Shown here: positions 52,814-60,963 of the stretch, in pieces | Layout of the letters: every line of letters starts with the position of its first letter | Numbering within the stretch: position 1 is the first letter of the stretch | Assembly: GCF_001428105.1 (NCBI RefSeq) | Contig: NZ_LMSJ01000058.1 | Location: forward strand, 246,513 to 310,512 | Length of the DNA: 64,000 nt | From: Paenibacillus sp. Soil766 | GTDB taxonomy: Bacteria > Bacillota > Bacilli > Paenibacillales > NBRC-103111 | Reading direction: 5' to 3' | Notes under the pieces: model-generated | Database searches by the model: none | Told to the model about the DNA's origin: nothing | Seen by the model: only the letters and a program-made list of their open reading frames with translations | Position numbers and translations under genes: made by a program

Positions 52814-55174
52814 TTATTTCAATTCGACAACCGTAACCCCAGCTCCACCTTCATTGTAGTTACCCATTCGATAGCTTTTCACGTGTCGATGCCGCCGTAA
52901 ATACTCTTGCATTCCGGTTCTAAGCACACCAGTGCCTTTCCCATGAATTAAATACACTTGGCCAAAATTACTCAGAAATGATTCATCTAAGAAACGATCT
53001 GCCTCAATCAAAGCTTCTTCCATATTCATGCCGCGCATGTCCAATTCCATTTTGACATTATCATCGCGAGTTCGCTTGAGAGTCGTGGCTACCTTCTGCG
53101 GTTGCTTAGACTGTGGCGCATTGCCGGTTTTCTCAAGATTAGATAATTGAACCTTCATCTTCATAATACCCAGCTGGACATTGGCTTCGGTTGATCCGAC
53201 AAGATCCACAACGTGTCCCCTTTGTCCTAATGAAATGACCCGAACTTCATCCCCTGCTTCAATTCGCTCAGGGCGTTTCTTCAAAGCACGCACTTGCTTG
53301 CTGCGCAGTTCCGGTGTCGCTAGATCCAGACGTCGCTTCGCCTCAACTAGCTTGTGGTCCTTAACTCCACCGGCTTCTTCCAGTGCCATGCGGCGCAGAT
53401 CCGCTATGACCTCGTCGGCCTCGCGGCGGGCTTTGAGAACAGCTTCGCGTGCATCGCGCTCCGCTTTCTCGAGAAGCTTATCGCGCTGCTCGTCGAATTT
53501 GAGCTGCTGAGCTTCAAGCGATTTGCGCATTACTTCAGCTTCTTTACGCAGCTCTTCCGCTGCGTAACGCTCAGATTCCGCGATCAGACGATTCTCCTCA
53601 AGGGATGCAATCATAGACTCAACGCGCTGATCTTCCTCTCCTACTTGCGTACGAGCATGTTCAATAATGCGACGCGACAATCCAAGTCGTTCAGCAATAG
53701 CAAAAGCATTACTTCGTCCAGGAACACCAACTAACAAGCGATATGTAGGACTAAGCGTTTGAATATCAAACTCCATGCTTGCGTTAATCGTGCCTTGCTT
53801 TTGATATGCATATGCCTTCAATTCCGAATAATGCGTTGTTGCGATGATGCGGCAGCCAATTTGATGAATATAGTCCAAAATTGAAATCGCAAGGGCGGAC
53901 CCTTCCGCAGGATCTGTACCCGCGCCTAGCTCATCCAGCAACACTAAGCTTTTCGGTGTCATATCCCGTAAGATGCTAATGATGTTCGTCATATGACTGG
54001 AAAATGTACTTAAGTTCTGTTCAATACTTTGTTCATCGCCAATATCCGCATAAATGGCATCGAATACGCAGAGTTGCGTACCTTCTTCTGCAGGTACAAA
54101 AAGTCCAGACATTGCCATCAGACTCAGAAGTCCAACAGTTTTAAGCGAAACAGTCTTACCGCCTGTATTCGGGCCTGTGACGATAATTTGTGAGTAATCG
54201 TTACCCAGCTCCAGATCAAGCGGTACAACGACATCTGCCGCGATAAGCGGGTGTCTTCCTCTTTTAATCTTGATAAATCCTCTATCATTCAATCTAGGCA
54301 TTGTAGCCTTTAATTCTCTAGCTAAACCTGCTTTGGCAAAAGTAAAATCAAGCTCTGCCAACTGATCCACATCCAGAACAAGCACTTCCACTTGTTCAGC
54401 AACTAGCTCAGTCAATGCTCGCAGAATTTTCTCGATCTCAGCTTCTTCTTTAAATTTGAGTTCACGAATTTTATTATTTAATTGCACTATGGCATCTGGT
54501 TCTATATATAGCGTCGCACCTGAAGCCGATTGATCATGAATCATACCACCAAAGCTAGAGCGATACTCTGACTTAACAGGAATAACAAAACGATCATTCC
54601 TAATTGTAATGAGCACATCCTGCAGCATCTTCTGGACAGAAGAATTACGAATCATTTGTTCCAATCTTTCACGAACTCTACCTTCACCTGTGCGAAGCTC
54701 ACTTCGAACGCGCCCAAGTTCAGGGCTTGCACCATCTACAACCACTGCATTCTCATCGATGCAGCTATTAATTTTATCTTCTAGTTGTTTATTTTCCGTT
54801 AGCAACTCCACCTGCGCCTTTAACATAGGAATCGCATATTCCTCATGGGCAGCAAGTACAAATCGCTTCAATCTACGCGCTCCAAACATCGTCGTTGAAA
54901 TCTCAAGCAACTCTGTTGGATTCAGCATTCCACCTATTCTAGCCCTATGCAGAGGCGCACGAATATCTCGGATTCCTCCGAAAGGTGCATTCCCCTTTAA
55001 CCTCTCTACATTTACCGCCTCATCAGTAGCTTGTAACCGAAGCTTAACGAGTTCGAAATCGCCTTTAGGCTCCAGCTTCTCAGCTGCCTCTTTACCTAAT
55101 GATGTCGAAGCATGGTGAGCTACTTTATGTAAAATCTTCTGATATTCTAATGTTTTTATTATTTTCGGATTCAA
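52814..55174 (-). CDS. mutS2: Endonuclease MutS2
   Basis: 786-aa member of the MutS2 family, which acts on branched DNA and on collided ribosomes. N-terminal coiled-core and lever (about 1-300), ATPase with Walker A VTGPNTGGKTVSLKT, Walker B LVLLDELGAGTDPAEG, then a clamp region with charged helices (about 515-620), a KOW-like region, and the C-terminal Smr nuclease domain (LDMRGMNMEEAL, VYLIHGKGTGVLRTG). TTG start with AGAGG upstream. It is full length. Confidence 0.96.
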   Translation of the reverse strand: MNPKIIKTLEYQKILHKVAHHASTSLGKEAAEKLEPKGDFELVKLRLQATDEAVNVERLKGNAPFGGIRDIRAPLHRARIGGMLNPTELLEISTTMFGARRLKRFVLAAHEEYAIPMLKAQVELLTENKQLEDKINSCIDENAVVVDGASPELGRVRSELRTGEGRVRERLEQMIRNSSVQKMLQDVLITIRNDRFVIPVKSEYRSSFGGMIHDQSASGATLYIEPDAIVQLNNKIRELKFKEEAEIEKILRALTELVAEQVEVLVLDVDQLAELDFTFAKAGLARELKATMPRLNDRGFIKIKRGRHPLIAADVVVPLDLELGNDYSQIIVTGPNTGGKTVSLKTVGLLSLMAMSGLFVPAEEGTQLCVFDAIYADIGDEQSIEQNLSTFSSHMTNIISILRDMTPKSLVLLDELGAGTDPAEGSALAISILDYIHQIGCRIIATTHYSELKAYAYQKQGTINASMEFDIQTLSPTYRLLVGVPGRSNAFAIAERLGLSRRIIEHARTQVGEEDQRVESMIASLEENRLIAESERYAAEELRKEAEVMRKSLEAQQLKFDEQRDKLLEKAERDAREAVLKARREADEVIADLRRMALEEAGGVKDHKLVEAKRRLDLATPELRSKQVRALKKRPERIEAGDEVRVISLGQRGHVVDLVGSTEANVQLGIMKMKVQLSNLEKTGNAPQSKQPQKVATTLKRTRDDNVKMELDMRGMNMEEALIEADRFLDESFLSNFGQVYLIHGKGTGVLRTGMQEYLRRHRHVKSYRMGNYNEGGAGVTVVELK

Positions 55175-55415
55175 TGTTCCAACCTCTTTTCTCTAACCTA
55201 TATTATAAACCAAATAGATCCTGATTAGCTACGGAGACAATGATTATATGGAAGATAACGCCTGCCATAATTATTACAAACTTGGTTACACTAAGTTGTG
55301 CATCTACTCCTTTGCCAAAAGGAATCGCAAATCATCACAATCAAAGCATTTTGCTCAAAAAATCGCTTTCTTGTCAATGGTGACATGCCATGACAGAAAG
55401 AAGGAGGTTCACGAC

Positions 55416-55784
55416 ATGCATCTTCTTGGACATCTGGTTAGGTTTATTGTTTCAGCTTTGGTTTTAATGTTTGTTAGCTGGTTAGTTCCCGGGTTTAAAG
55501 TCGGTGGTTTCTGGAGCGCATTTTTCTTGGCGCTTGTTATCGCAATCGCGGCTTGGATCATTGAAGGAATCTTCGGTAAACAAATCACTCCTTTTGGCAG
55601 AGGTCTCGTAGGTTTTATAGTGAGCGCATTAGTCATTTGGGCAGCTCAGTTTATTGTGACCAATGTGTCTACGAGTATGATAGGTGCCATTTTAGCTGCT
55701 TTAGTCATTGGGATCATCGACCTATTCATTCCTGTAAAAACCCCTTTCGAACAAGGGCTCACAGGCAGAGAAGATCGTCGATAA
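55416..55784 (+). CDS. YvlD-like phage-holin-family membrane protein
   Basis: 122-aa protein with four membrane spans, resembling B. subtilis YvlD (VRFIVSALVLMFVSWLVPGF, AWIIEGIFGKQITPFGRG, IVSALVIWAAQFIV, IGIIDLFIPV). YvlD belongs to an operon linked to the cell-envelope stress response and PspC-type proteins. Here it is alone. Start at 55416 with AAGGAGG 8 nt upstream. Function unknown. Confidence 0.82.
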   Translation: MHLLGHLVRFIVSALVLMFVSWLVPGFKVGGFWSAFFLALVIAIAAWIIEGIFGKQITPFGRGLVGFIVSALVIWAAQFIVTNVSTSMIGAILAALVIGIIDLFIPVKTPFEQGLTGREDRR

Positions 55785-55827
55785 ACTTGTCAGTTTCCAT
55801 AACTGATAGCTAAGGTAAGCAAAAAAA

Positions 55828-55873
55828 AAGATCGGCCTGCAGCGTTCTCACTCGCCGGGCCGATCTTTTCTTT
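55828..55873 (+). terminator. Terminator after the YvlD-like gene
   Basis: AAGATCGGCC pairs with GGCCGATCTT around a 20-nt loop, followed by TTTCTTT on the plus strand and preceded by an A-run that would serve the other strand. Confidence 0.85.
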
Positions 55874-55957
55874 GTGGTTTCACCAGTTTGTCACTGTATT
55901 TTGGAAATAGGTCGTGTACAATAATGAGGATATCATTATGTATACGGAGGGGTACCC

Positions 55958-56380
55958 ATGAAAAAAATTACAATTCTTATGATGGGACTAGTAGTACTTA
56001 TTGCCATCACAGCATGTGGAAACAAAGACTCCAAAACAACACCAGAAGGTTCAGCTACACCAGCAGCATCTACACAAGCTACTTCGGCAGCCACAGCTTC
56101 ACCAGCTGCAACCGGAGGACAACAAGTTGTATTGAAAGCCACAAATTTTCAATTTGATAAAACTGAATATCGTATCAAAAAAGGCGAGTCTGTCACAATA
56201 ACACTCGACAATTCTCAAGGTATTCACGGAGCATCCATTAAAGAGTTTAATATTAACCTCAACAACGGTAATAAAACCGCTACTTTTACACCAGATAAAA
56301 CAGGTTCATTCCCGATCACTTGCTCCATCATGTGCGGATCAGGCCATTCGAGTATGAAAACGACTCTTATCGTTGAATAA
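55958..56380 (+). CDS. CuA-type cupredoxin lipoprotein
   Basis: 140-aa secreted lipoprotein. The signal ends in lipobox ITAC (Cys about 20); a Thr/Ala/Ser linker (about 24-52) leads to a cupredoxin domain. The C-terminal ITCSIMCGSGHSSMKTTLIV has the C-x3-C-x3-H-x2-M spacing of the binuclear CuA site of cytochrome oxidase subunit II, and an upstream His (SQGIHGASI) provides the remaining ligand. It may be an electron carrier or copper carrier on the outer membrane face. ACGGAGGGGT precedes the ATG. No oxidase genes are near. Confidence 0.85.
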   Translation: MKKITILMMGLVVLIAITACGNKDSKTTPEGSATPAASTQATSAATASPAATGGQQVVLKATNFQFDKTEYRIKKGESVTITLDNSQGIHGASIKEFNINLNNGNKTATFTPDKTGSFPITCSIMCGSGHSSMKTTLIVE

Positions 56381-56401
56381 TTACTAGTTCTTGCTCAATT
56401 A

Positions 56402-56442
56402 AACCTTGTCACGATTTCTGTGATAAGGTTTTTTCTTTTTTT
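56402..56442 (+). terminator. Terminator of the cupredoxin gene
   Basis: AACCTTGTCAC pairs with GTGATAAGGTT around an 8-nt loop, followed by TTTTCTTTTTTT on the plus strand. Confidence 0.9.
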
Positions 56443-57119
56443 CAGACGACTTGAAAATATCGTAAAAAATGCGGATACAAAAAAACAGATAAGAACGCAT
56501 GCATCCATTTTTTAAACATATCTACTTCTGCAAATTTAACGTTTCTTGAAGTCCTAAATAGGAACCTTGTTAAAATACTCGTATTTTTCTTAACTCTGAT
56601 ATTTTTCGCTTCACTCTTTGGTTGCTCATTGCTTGTTATGGACTCATCAGTTAGCTTTTCTGCCTTATAATACCCCATACGGGCGTATTGCTTGTGTAAG
56701 GCTATTTGAATTTTTTCAAGTATCAACTTCGCCGTCCGATAGTTCACATTAAGCAACCTTGCAAAGGCTGGAATCGAGTAGATCATCTCATCTTGAATTA
56801 ATATGCGAATGGCTTTGAACCAGATTAATAAAGGCAACTTAGATTTATGCATGACGGTTCCAGTAGTGATAGATATTTGAGCGCGGCATTCCTTACATTC
56901 GAGTAAACTGCGCGTCTTCACTTTATAAAATGAATAATGATCACATTTGGGACAAGAGAACCCATTTGCCCAACGACTACTCATTAAGAATTGCTCACAA
57001 TCTTCCTCTGATTGGAAAGCATTCTCCATTGAACCTATTAGATGCATGTCCATTTCCGAATCCACCCCATCAGAAGAACTTGTGTTCTTATATTTATTAT
57101 ATCTAACATTTGTTTCCAT
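56442..57119 (-). pseudogene. IS1595-type transposase N-terminal domain, catalytic part absent
   Basis: 225-aa frame matching the N-terminal region of IS1595/ISXO2 transposases: a zinc ribbon (CPKC, then CKEC about 20 residues on) after FSCPKCDHYSFYKVKTRSLL, then the helical DNA-binding segment LPLLIWFKAIRILIQDE and YRTAKLILEKIQIALHKQ. The DDE catalytic domain that should follow is missing; the last 70 residues (from about 155) are basic and unlike it. It is either a remnant or a DNA-binding protein derived from it. No ribosome-binding site is obvious at the ATG and no terminal inverted repeats were seen. Confidence 0.6.
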
Positions 57120-57299
57120 GTAAAGAAGAAAATGTATATTTTAGCGAGAGTACTTCGGAGTTTCATCTTTTCTGAGATATCTACAATTGTTGTAGTTCAC
57201 TTTGTTTAAACATAATTTTATTGCAGCACTAGTGGGGGCTCGTATGGAAAGACGATTTGTAGCTGTTTTGAATGGCGGTGGAACCTTGAAGGATGAAGT

Positions 57300-57560
57300 G
57301 GGCTCGATTCGGATTGATTCATCGCTTACCTGATTTGTGCGTTACAGAGAGTCCTTTCGGTGCAATGTTGCGTTGCGGGCTCGCTTTGGATTGATTCGTT
57401 GTTTACCTGATTCGTTCGGGACAGGAGTCCTTTCGGTGCAGTGTAGCAATACGGGCTCGCTTTGGATTGATTCGTTGTTTACCTGATTTGTTCGGGACAG
57501 GAGTCCTTTCGGTGCAGTGTAGCGATGCGGGCTCGCTTTGGATTGATTCGTTGTTTTTAG
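57300..57560. repeat. 76-bp tandem repeat, about 3.4 copies
   Basis: The segment beginning GGGCTCG recurs at 57300, 57377, 57453 and 57529. Units of 76-77 bp contain GATTGATTCGTTGTTTACC and GGGACAGGAGTCCTTTCGGT; later copies are nearly identical, while the first is more diverged. Unit length is not a multiple of three, so it is not a coding repeat. The stretch 57120-57300 before it shows nothing I can name. Confidence 0.9.
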
Positions 57561-57710
57561 AAATTGGATCCCACATATGTTGAGAAGGTTCCTGAATGTC
57601 ATTTCTGTAGAGTGTGAATGTGTTATGTATTGGGGAAAATGACTAAATTTGAAGTTGTAGATACTTCAGAAAAAGTATTTTGCAATGTAGTTGCCCCCAC
57701 GGCCTACCAA

Positions 57711-57768
57711 CTCTACTTCTACTTCTACTTCTACTTCTACTTCTACTTCTACTTCTACTTCTACTTCT
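57711..57768. repeat. (CTTCTA)n hexanucleotide array
   Basis: About nine perfect copies of a 6-bp unit (TACTTC on this strand) in the non-coding interval before cvpA. It ends in a C-rich stretch. Confidence 0.95.
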
Positions 57769-57825
57769 CCCCCTACCACCACCAATACTACCTCTCACTC
57801 TCCATCATCATTCCTCATTCCACAT

Positions 57826-57900
57826 TCCTCATCCCTCATCCCTCATCCCTCATCCCTCATCCCTCATCCCTCATCCCTCATCCCTCATCCCTCATCCCTC
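57826..57900. repeat. (CATCCCT)n heptanucleotide array
   Basis: About ten perfect copies of a 7-bp unit, preceded by degenerate ATTCCTC copies from 57800. It lies 60 nt after the hexanucleotide array and just before the cvpA terminator. Confidence 0.95.
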
Positions 57901-57933
57901 TCGCATTATAAGATGTCTGCGCGCAAAATAAAT

Positions 57934-57972
57934 AGAAACTACCGCTTTTTTTTGCAAAAGGCAGTAGTTTCT
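57934..57972 (-). terminator. Terminator overlapping the cvpA stop
   Basis: AGAAACTACTGCCTTTT pairs with AAAAGCGGTAGTTTCT (one mismatch), then T-rich sequence on the minus strand. The stem contains the cvpA stop codon. Confidence 0.8.
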
Positions 57973-58540
57973 ATAGGGAGATTCCTTGTTTCCACAGGTC
58001 ATGAAGTTTGCCTGCTACCTGCGGCAGGTCGTTAATTAAATAAGGAGCTATGGATGAGCTTGCTAGAAGCTTCTGAGGGCCATCTGAAGGGATGATGGTC
58101 ATGACGTTCACAGCAATTACAATGATGAGCAGCGCTTCCGCTAGCCCCAGTAATGCACCGCTCCAACGGTTGATGACGCTCAATCCCGGAGTTTTGGCAA
58201 GAACGTTCAATGCTCTTCCAATAATCATTAGTGCAAGTTTAACACCAAAAAATAGGAGCGCAAAAGCAATGGCATTTAGAATATAAGTATCTAAATTAAG
58301 TCCTTTTACGATGAATTCGTATTTTTGATAATTTTGATATGTTGGTAAAGCGATCGTACTCTTGAGGAAAGGAGCAAGGTCCTTGTAAAAATAAAACGCA
58401 ACAAGATAAGCGAGGATCATACCTGAAATCGAAACGATCTGAGAGATAAATCCTCTAAAGTAGCCAATTAACAGTCCTAAGGCAATGACCGACATTAAGA
58501 CGTAATCAAGTAGGTTCACTGTCACTTTAGCGCTACCCAA
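57971..58540 (-). CDS. cvpA: CvpA-family membrane protein
   Basis: About 189-aa protein with four membrane spans (LLDYVLMSVIALGLLIGYFR, GFISQIVSISGMILAYLVAF, ILNAIAFALLFFGVKLALMI, WSGALLGLAEALLIIVIAVN). It resembles CvpA/YshB, which in B. subtilis follows zapA and precedes polX. The start is uncertain: a TTG at 58540 lies inside the last codons of zapA and a GTG (58525) is an alternative; neither has a strong ribosome-binding site, suggesting coupling to zapA translation. Its role in Bacillus is unknown. Confidence 0.85.
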   Translation of the reverse strand: MGSAKVTVNLLDYVLMSVIALGLLIGYFRGFISQIVSISGMILAYLVAFYFYKDLAPFLKSTIALPTYQNYQKYEFIVKGLNLDTYILNAIAFALLFFGVKLALMIIGRALNVLAKTPGLSVINRWSGALLGLAEALLIIVIAVNVMTIIPSDGPQKLLASSSIAPYLINDLPQVAGKLHDLWKQGISL

Positions 58541-60869
58541 TTGGACTATCAGCTTCTACAAGCTCAATCCATTCGTTGTATTCGATTTGAAGCTTCGCAT
58601 ATTCTTCAAGCAATTTGCGGTATTCCTCTTTGACCGCGTGAAGTTCTTCTTGTTGAGCTTCATCGTTCATACTCAGTTGTAGGATTTCTTCCTTTTCCTG
58701 CTGAGCTTGAGCCCAAATAAGTTCTTTCTCTTCTTCGAACTCTTGAGTGCGTGTATCTCGCTCCGCCTGCATTTGTTCAAGTAATTCTTCTATTTTCCTT
58801 TGATAATGCTGAATGATCGTTGACTTCTGTTCATCAAGTTGCCGCTGGAACGTTGCTTGTTGTTCTTGATAGTGACCTTCTAGATCACCCTTCGCTTCTT
58901 CAAACCGTCGAGCTTTAGCCTCTTCTTCTTCCTGATATAACAACGCGAGCGAGTCAATATCCTCTTGATGAGTGCTTGCTGCAACTTCTAATTCTGCTTG
59001 ATGTTTCTGTTTTAACACATGAATCTCAGCATGATGGCCGCGCACGATGGCTGCTATTTCGTTGTGATTTTTCGTATTGTTCGACGTTAATTCGTCTCGG
59101 TGTTGCTTAGATAGCGATTCCAATTCATTTTGATGCTTCTCTGAAATTGAACTCAACTCATTTTGGTGCAGCTCCGAAATTGCATGCAATTCATTTTGAT
59201 GGTTTTCAGTAATTGCACTCAATTCATTTTGGTGGTTCTCAGAAATTGCACTCAGTTCAATTTGGTGTTGGTTTTTGAGAGAAGCCATCTCATTTTTATG
59301 ATTTTCTGTCAGAGACGCAATCTCGAAATGGTGCTCGTCAATTTGATTAGCTAATTCACTTTGGAGTTTATCAGTAATTACTGTTAACTCTGATTGGTAT
59401 TCTTCTGAAATTGTTTCAATTTCATTGAGATGACTATCTGAAATAGCTACTAGTTCCTCTTGATGCTTTTCCGTTAAAAGTGCTATAGCTTCCTGTTGCT
59501 CTTCAGTCAAAATTTCAATTGCAATTTGTTGTTCCTCTGCCAAAAGTGCTATTGCAGCTTGATGCCCGTTAGTAAGTGTCTCAATAGCAGATTGATGCTC
59601 TTGTTTCAAAGACGCTAGTTGAGCTTGATGTTCTTGCACCATGGAGGCTTGTACTTCTTTGTGCTGCGCATTTATGGATTCGATTTGTACTTGGTACTGT
59701 TTATGGATGCCGTCGATATCAGAACCGATTTGATTAGACATCAGTGCCAACTCTTCTTGGTGCTGGAGTTCTGCGTTTTCTTTATCTTGCAGATGTAACT
59801 GAATAATTGATTGTTTCTCTTCCTGAAACTGTTGGTGCAGGGTATCATTTTCTCTGCGATGCGTCTCCACGATGGCAGCCAGCTCAACTTTATGCTGTTC
59901 AGTTAGCTTCAAAAGCTGTTGCGATTTATGCTGCTGCGCTTGCTCAAGTTCTTGCTTGCTTTGTTGATGCTGCTGTTTTTCCTGCTCGAGCTTCTGTTTG
60001 CTTTGTTGATGCTGCTGTTTTTCTTGTTCTAGTTGCTGCTTGCTTTGTTGATGCTGTTGTTTTTCTTGCTCAAGCTTCTGCTTGCTTTGTTGATGCTCCT
60101 GTTTTTCTTGTTCAAGCTGCTGATTGCTTTGTTGATGCTGTTGTTTCGCTTGCTCAAGCTGCTGTTTACTTAGTTGATGTTGTTGTTTTTCTTGCTCAAG
60201 CTGCTGTTTAACTTGTAAGCTTTGGCGCTTCTCCTGGTCTAACTGTTGCTTGATTTGATCTACTTGTTTATTAACTTGCTCTTGTTGTTGTTTCGCTTGA
60301 TCGATCTGTTGTTTCGTTTGATCAATCTGTTGTTTGGCCTGAGCCTGCTGTTGTTTCGCTTGTTCGAGTTGCAACTTGGTTTGGTCTAACTGTTGCTTTC
60401 CAAGTTCATACTTCTGTTTCATTTGCAGCATTTGCTGATTCGATTGTTCTTGTTCTTGTCTTGCTTTTATCATTTCTTGCTTATGTTGTTTTTCAAGTTC
60501 TGGGATTTGTTCCAGCTTTCCGTTTTGCTCGGCGAGTAAGGCTTGGTTCTTGTCATCCTCTTGCTTTAATTCATGATACCGCGTTGTAAGCTTCTCGTAG
60601 GCGATTTTCGTCGCTTCCTGCTCTTTCTGAACTTTACTTAGCTCTTCCAAAATTTCATTCATTCGGAAGCACTCATCAGCCATGTTTACTGCGGCTAAAA
60701 CAGCGATACGCTGCGAATCCAAACGGGGGTAACCTTTAGCAATACGAAACATTTGGTCATTCACATATTCAGCAACACGCTTCATATGATTCGTGCTTGT
60801 ATCTGCTTTAAGCTTGTATTGGTGTCCATATATATCAACAGTAATTCGTGTTTTATCTTCAATAGTCAA
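58533..60869 (-). CDS. zapA: ZapA-like cell division protein with giant coiled-coil
   Basis: 778-aa protein. Residues 1-85 are the ZapA domain (TRITVDIYGHQYKLKADTST, RIAVLAAVNMADECFRMNEI), which binds FtsZ and promotes Z-ring bundling; the last 20 or so (EYRKLLEEYAKLQIEYNEWI) match the tail of ordinary Paenibacillus ZapA as I recall it. Between them lies a coiled-coil far longer than the usual 85-200 aa protein: 7- and 14-residue repeats (about 126-321, units like LEQEKQQHQQSKQK), then about 21 hendecads (about 412-642, units like NHQNELSAISE), with Gln, Glu and Lys dominating. No membrane segment. TTG start with GGGAGG upstream. Confidence 0.9.
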   Translation of the reverse strand: MTIEDKTRITVDIYGHQYKLKADTSTNHMKRVAEYVNDQMFRIAKGYPRLDSQRIAVLAAVNMADECFRMNEILEELSKVQKEQEATKIAYEKLTTRYHELKQEDDKNQALLAEQNGKLEQIPELEKQHKQEMIKARQEQEQSNQQMLQMKQKYELGKQQLDQTKLQLEQAKQQQAQAKQQIDQTKQQIDQAKQQQEQVNKQVDQIKQQLDQEKRQSLQVKQQLEQEKQQHQLSKQQLEQAKQQHQQSNQQLEQEKQEHQQSKQKLEQEKQQHQQSKQQLEQEKQQHQQSKQKLEQEKQQHQQSKQELEQAQQHKSQQLLKLTEQHKVELAAIVETHRRENDTLHQQFQEEKQSIIQLHLQDKENAELQHQEELALMSNQIGSDIDGIHKQYQVQIESINAQHKEVQASMVQEHQAQLASLKQEHQSAIETLTNGHQAAIALLAEEQQIAIEILTEEQQEAIALLTEKHQEELVAISDSHLNEIETISEEYQSELTVITDKLQSELANQIDEHHFEIASLTENHKNEMASLKNQHQIELSAISENHQNELSAITENHQNELHAISELHQNELSSISEKHQNELESLSKQHRDELTSNNTKNHNEIAAIVRGHHAEIHVLKQKHQAELEVAASTHQEDIDSLALLYQEEEEAKARRFEEAKGDLEGHYQEQQATFQRQLDEQKSTIIQHYQRKIEELLEQMQAERDTRTQEFEEEKELIWAQAQQEKEEILQLSMNDEAQQEELHAVKEEYRKLLEEYAKLQIEYNEWIELVEADSPIG

Positions 60870-60893
60870 TTTTAAATCCTCCCTTAAGATGAA

Positions 60894-60933
60894 AGGCTGG
60901 CCCTATCGAGAATAATTTCGATAAGACCAGCCT
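60894..60933 (-). terminator. Hairpin after pheT
   Basis: AGGCTGGTCTTATCGA pairs with TCGATAGGGCCAGCCT (one or two wobbles) around AATTATTC, then TTTC. The weak T-run makes it a doubtful terminator between pheT and zapA. Confidence 0.45.
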
Positions 60934-60963
60934 ATATTCCTGCAACCTATAAGGAAAGTTACA

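Noticed and set aside
55248-55415. 56-codon N-terminal extension of the YvlD-like protein
   Set aside because: It is polar and unlike the family; the start at 55416 has a strong ribosome-binding site and gives the normal length.
57300-57560. Possible CRISPR array
   Set aside because: Repeats are direct and contiguous 76-bp units without unique spacers, and no cas genes are present.
57342-57602. Minus-strand 86-codon frame across the 76-bp repeats
   Set aside because: The unit length is not a multiple of three, the frame has no ribosome-binding site and the product resembles no protein.
57618-58035. Three overlapping plus-strand frames rich in Tyr/Phe, Leu or Ser/Thr repeats
   Set aside because: They arise from the simple-sequence arrays, which stay open in all frames; no start signals.
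59807-60211. Plus-strand frame opposite zapA
   Set aside because: It is an antisense shadow of the repeat region and has no ribosome-binding site.
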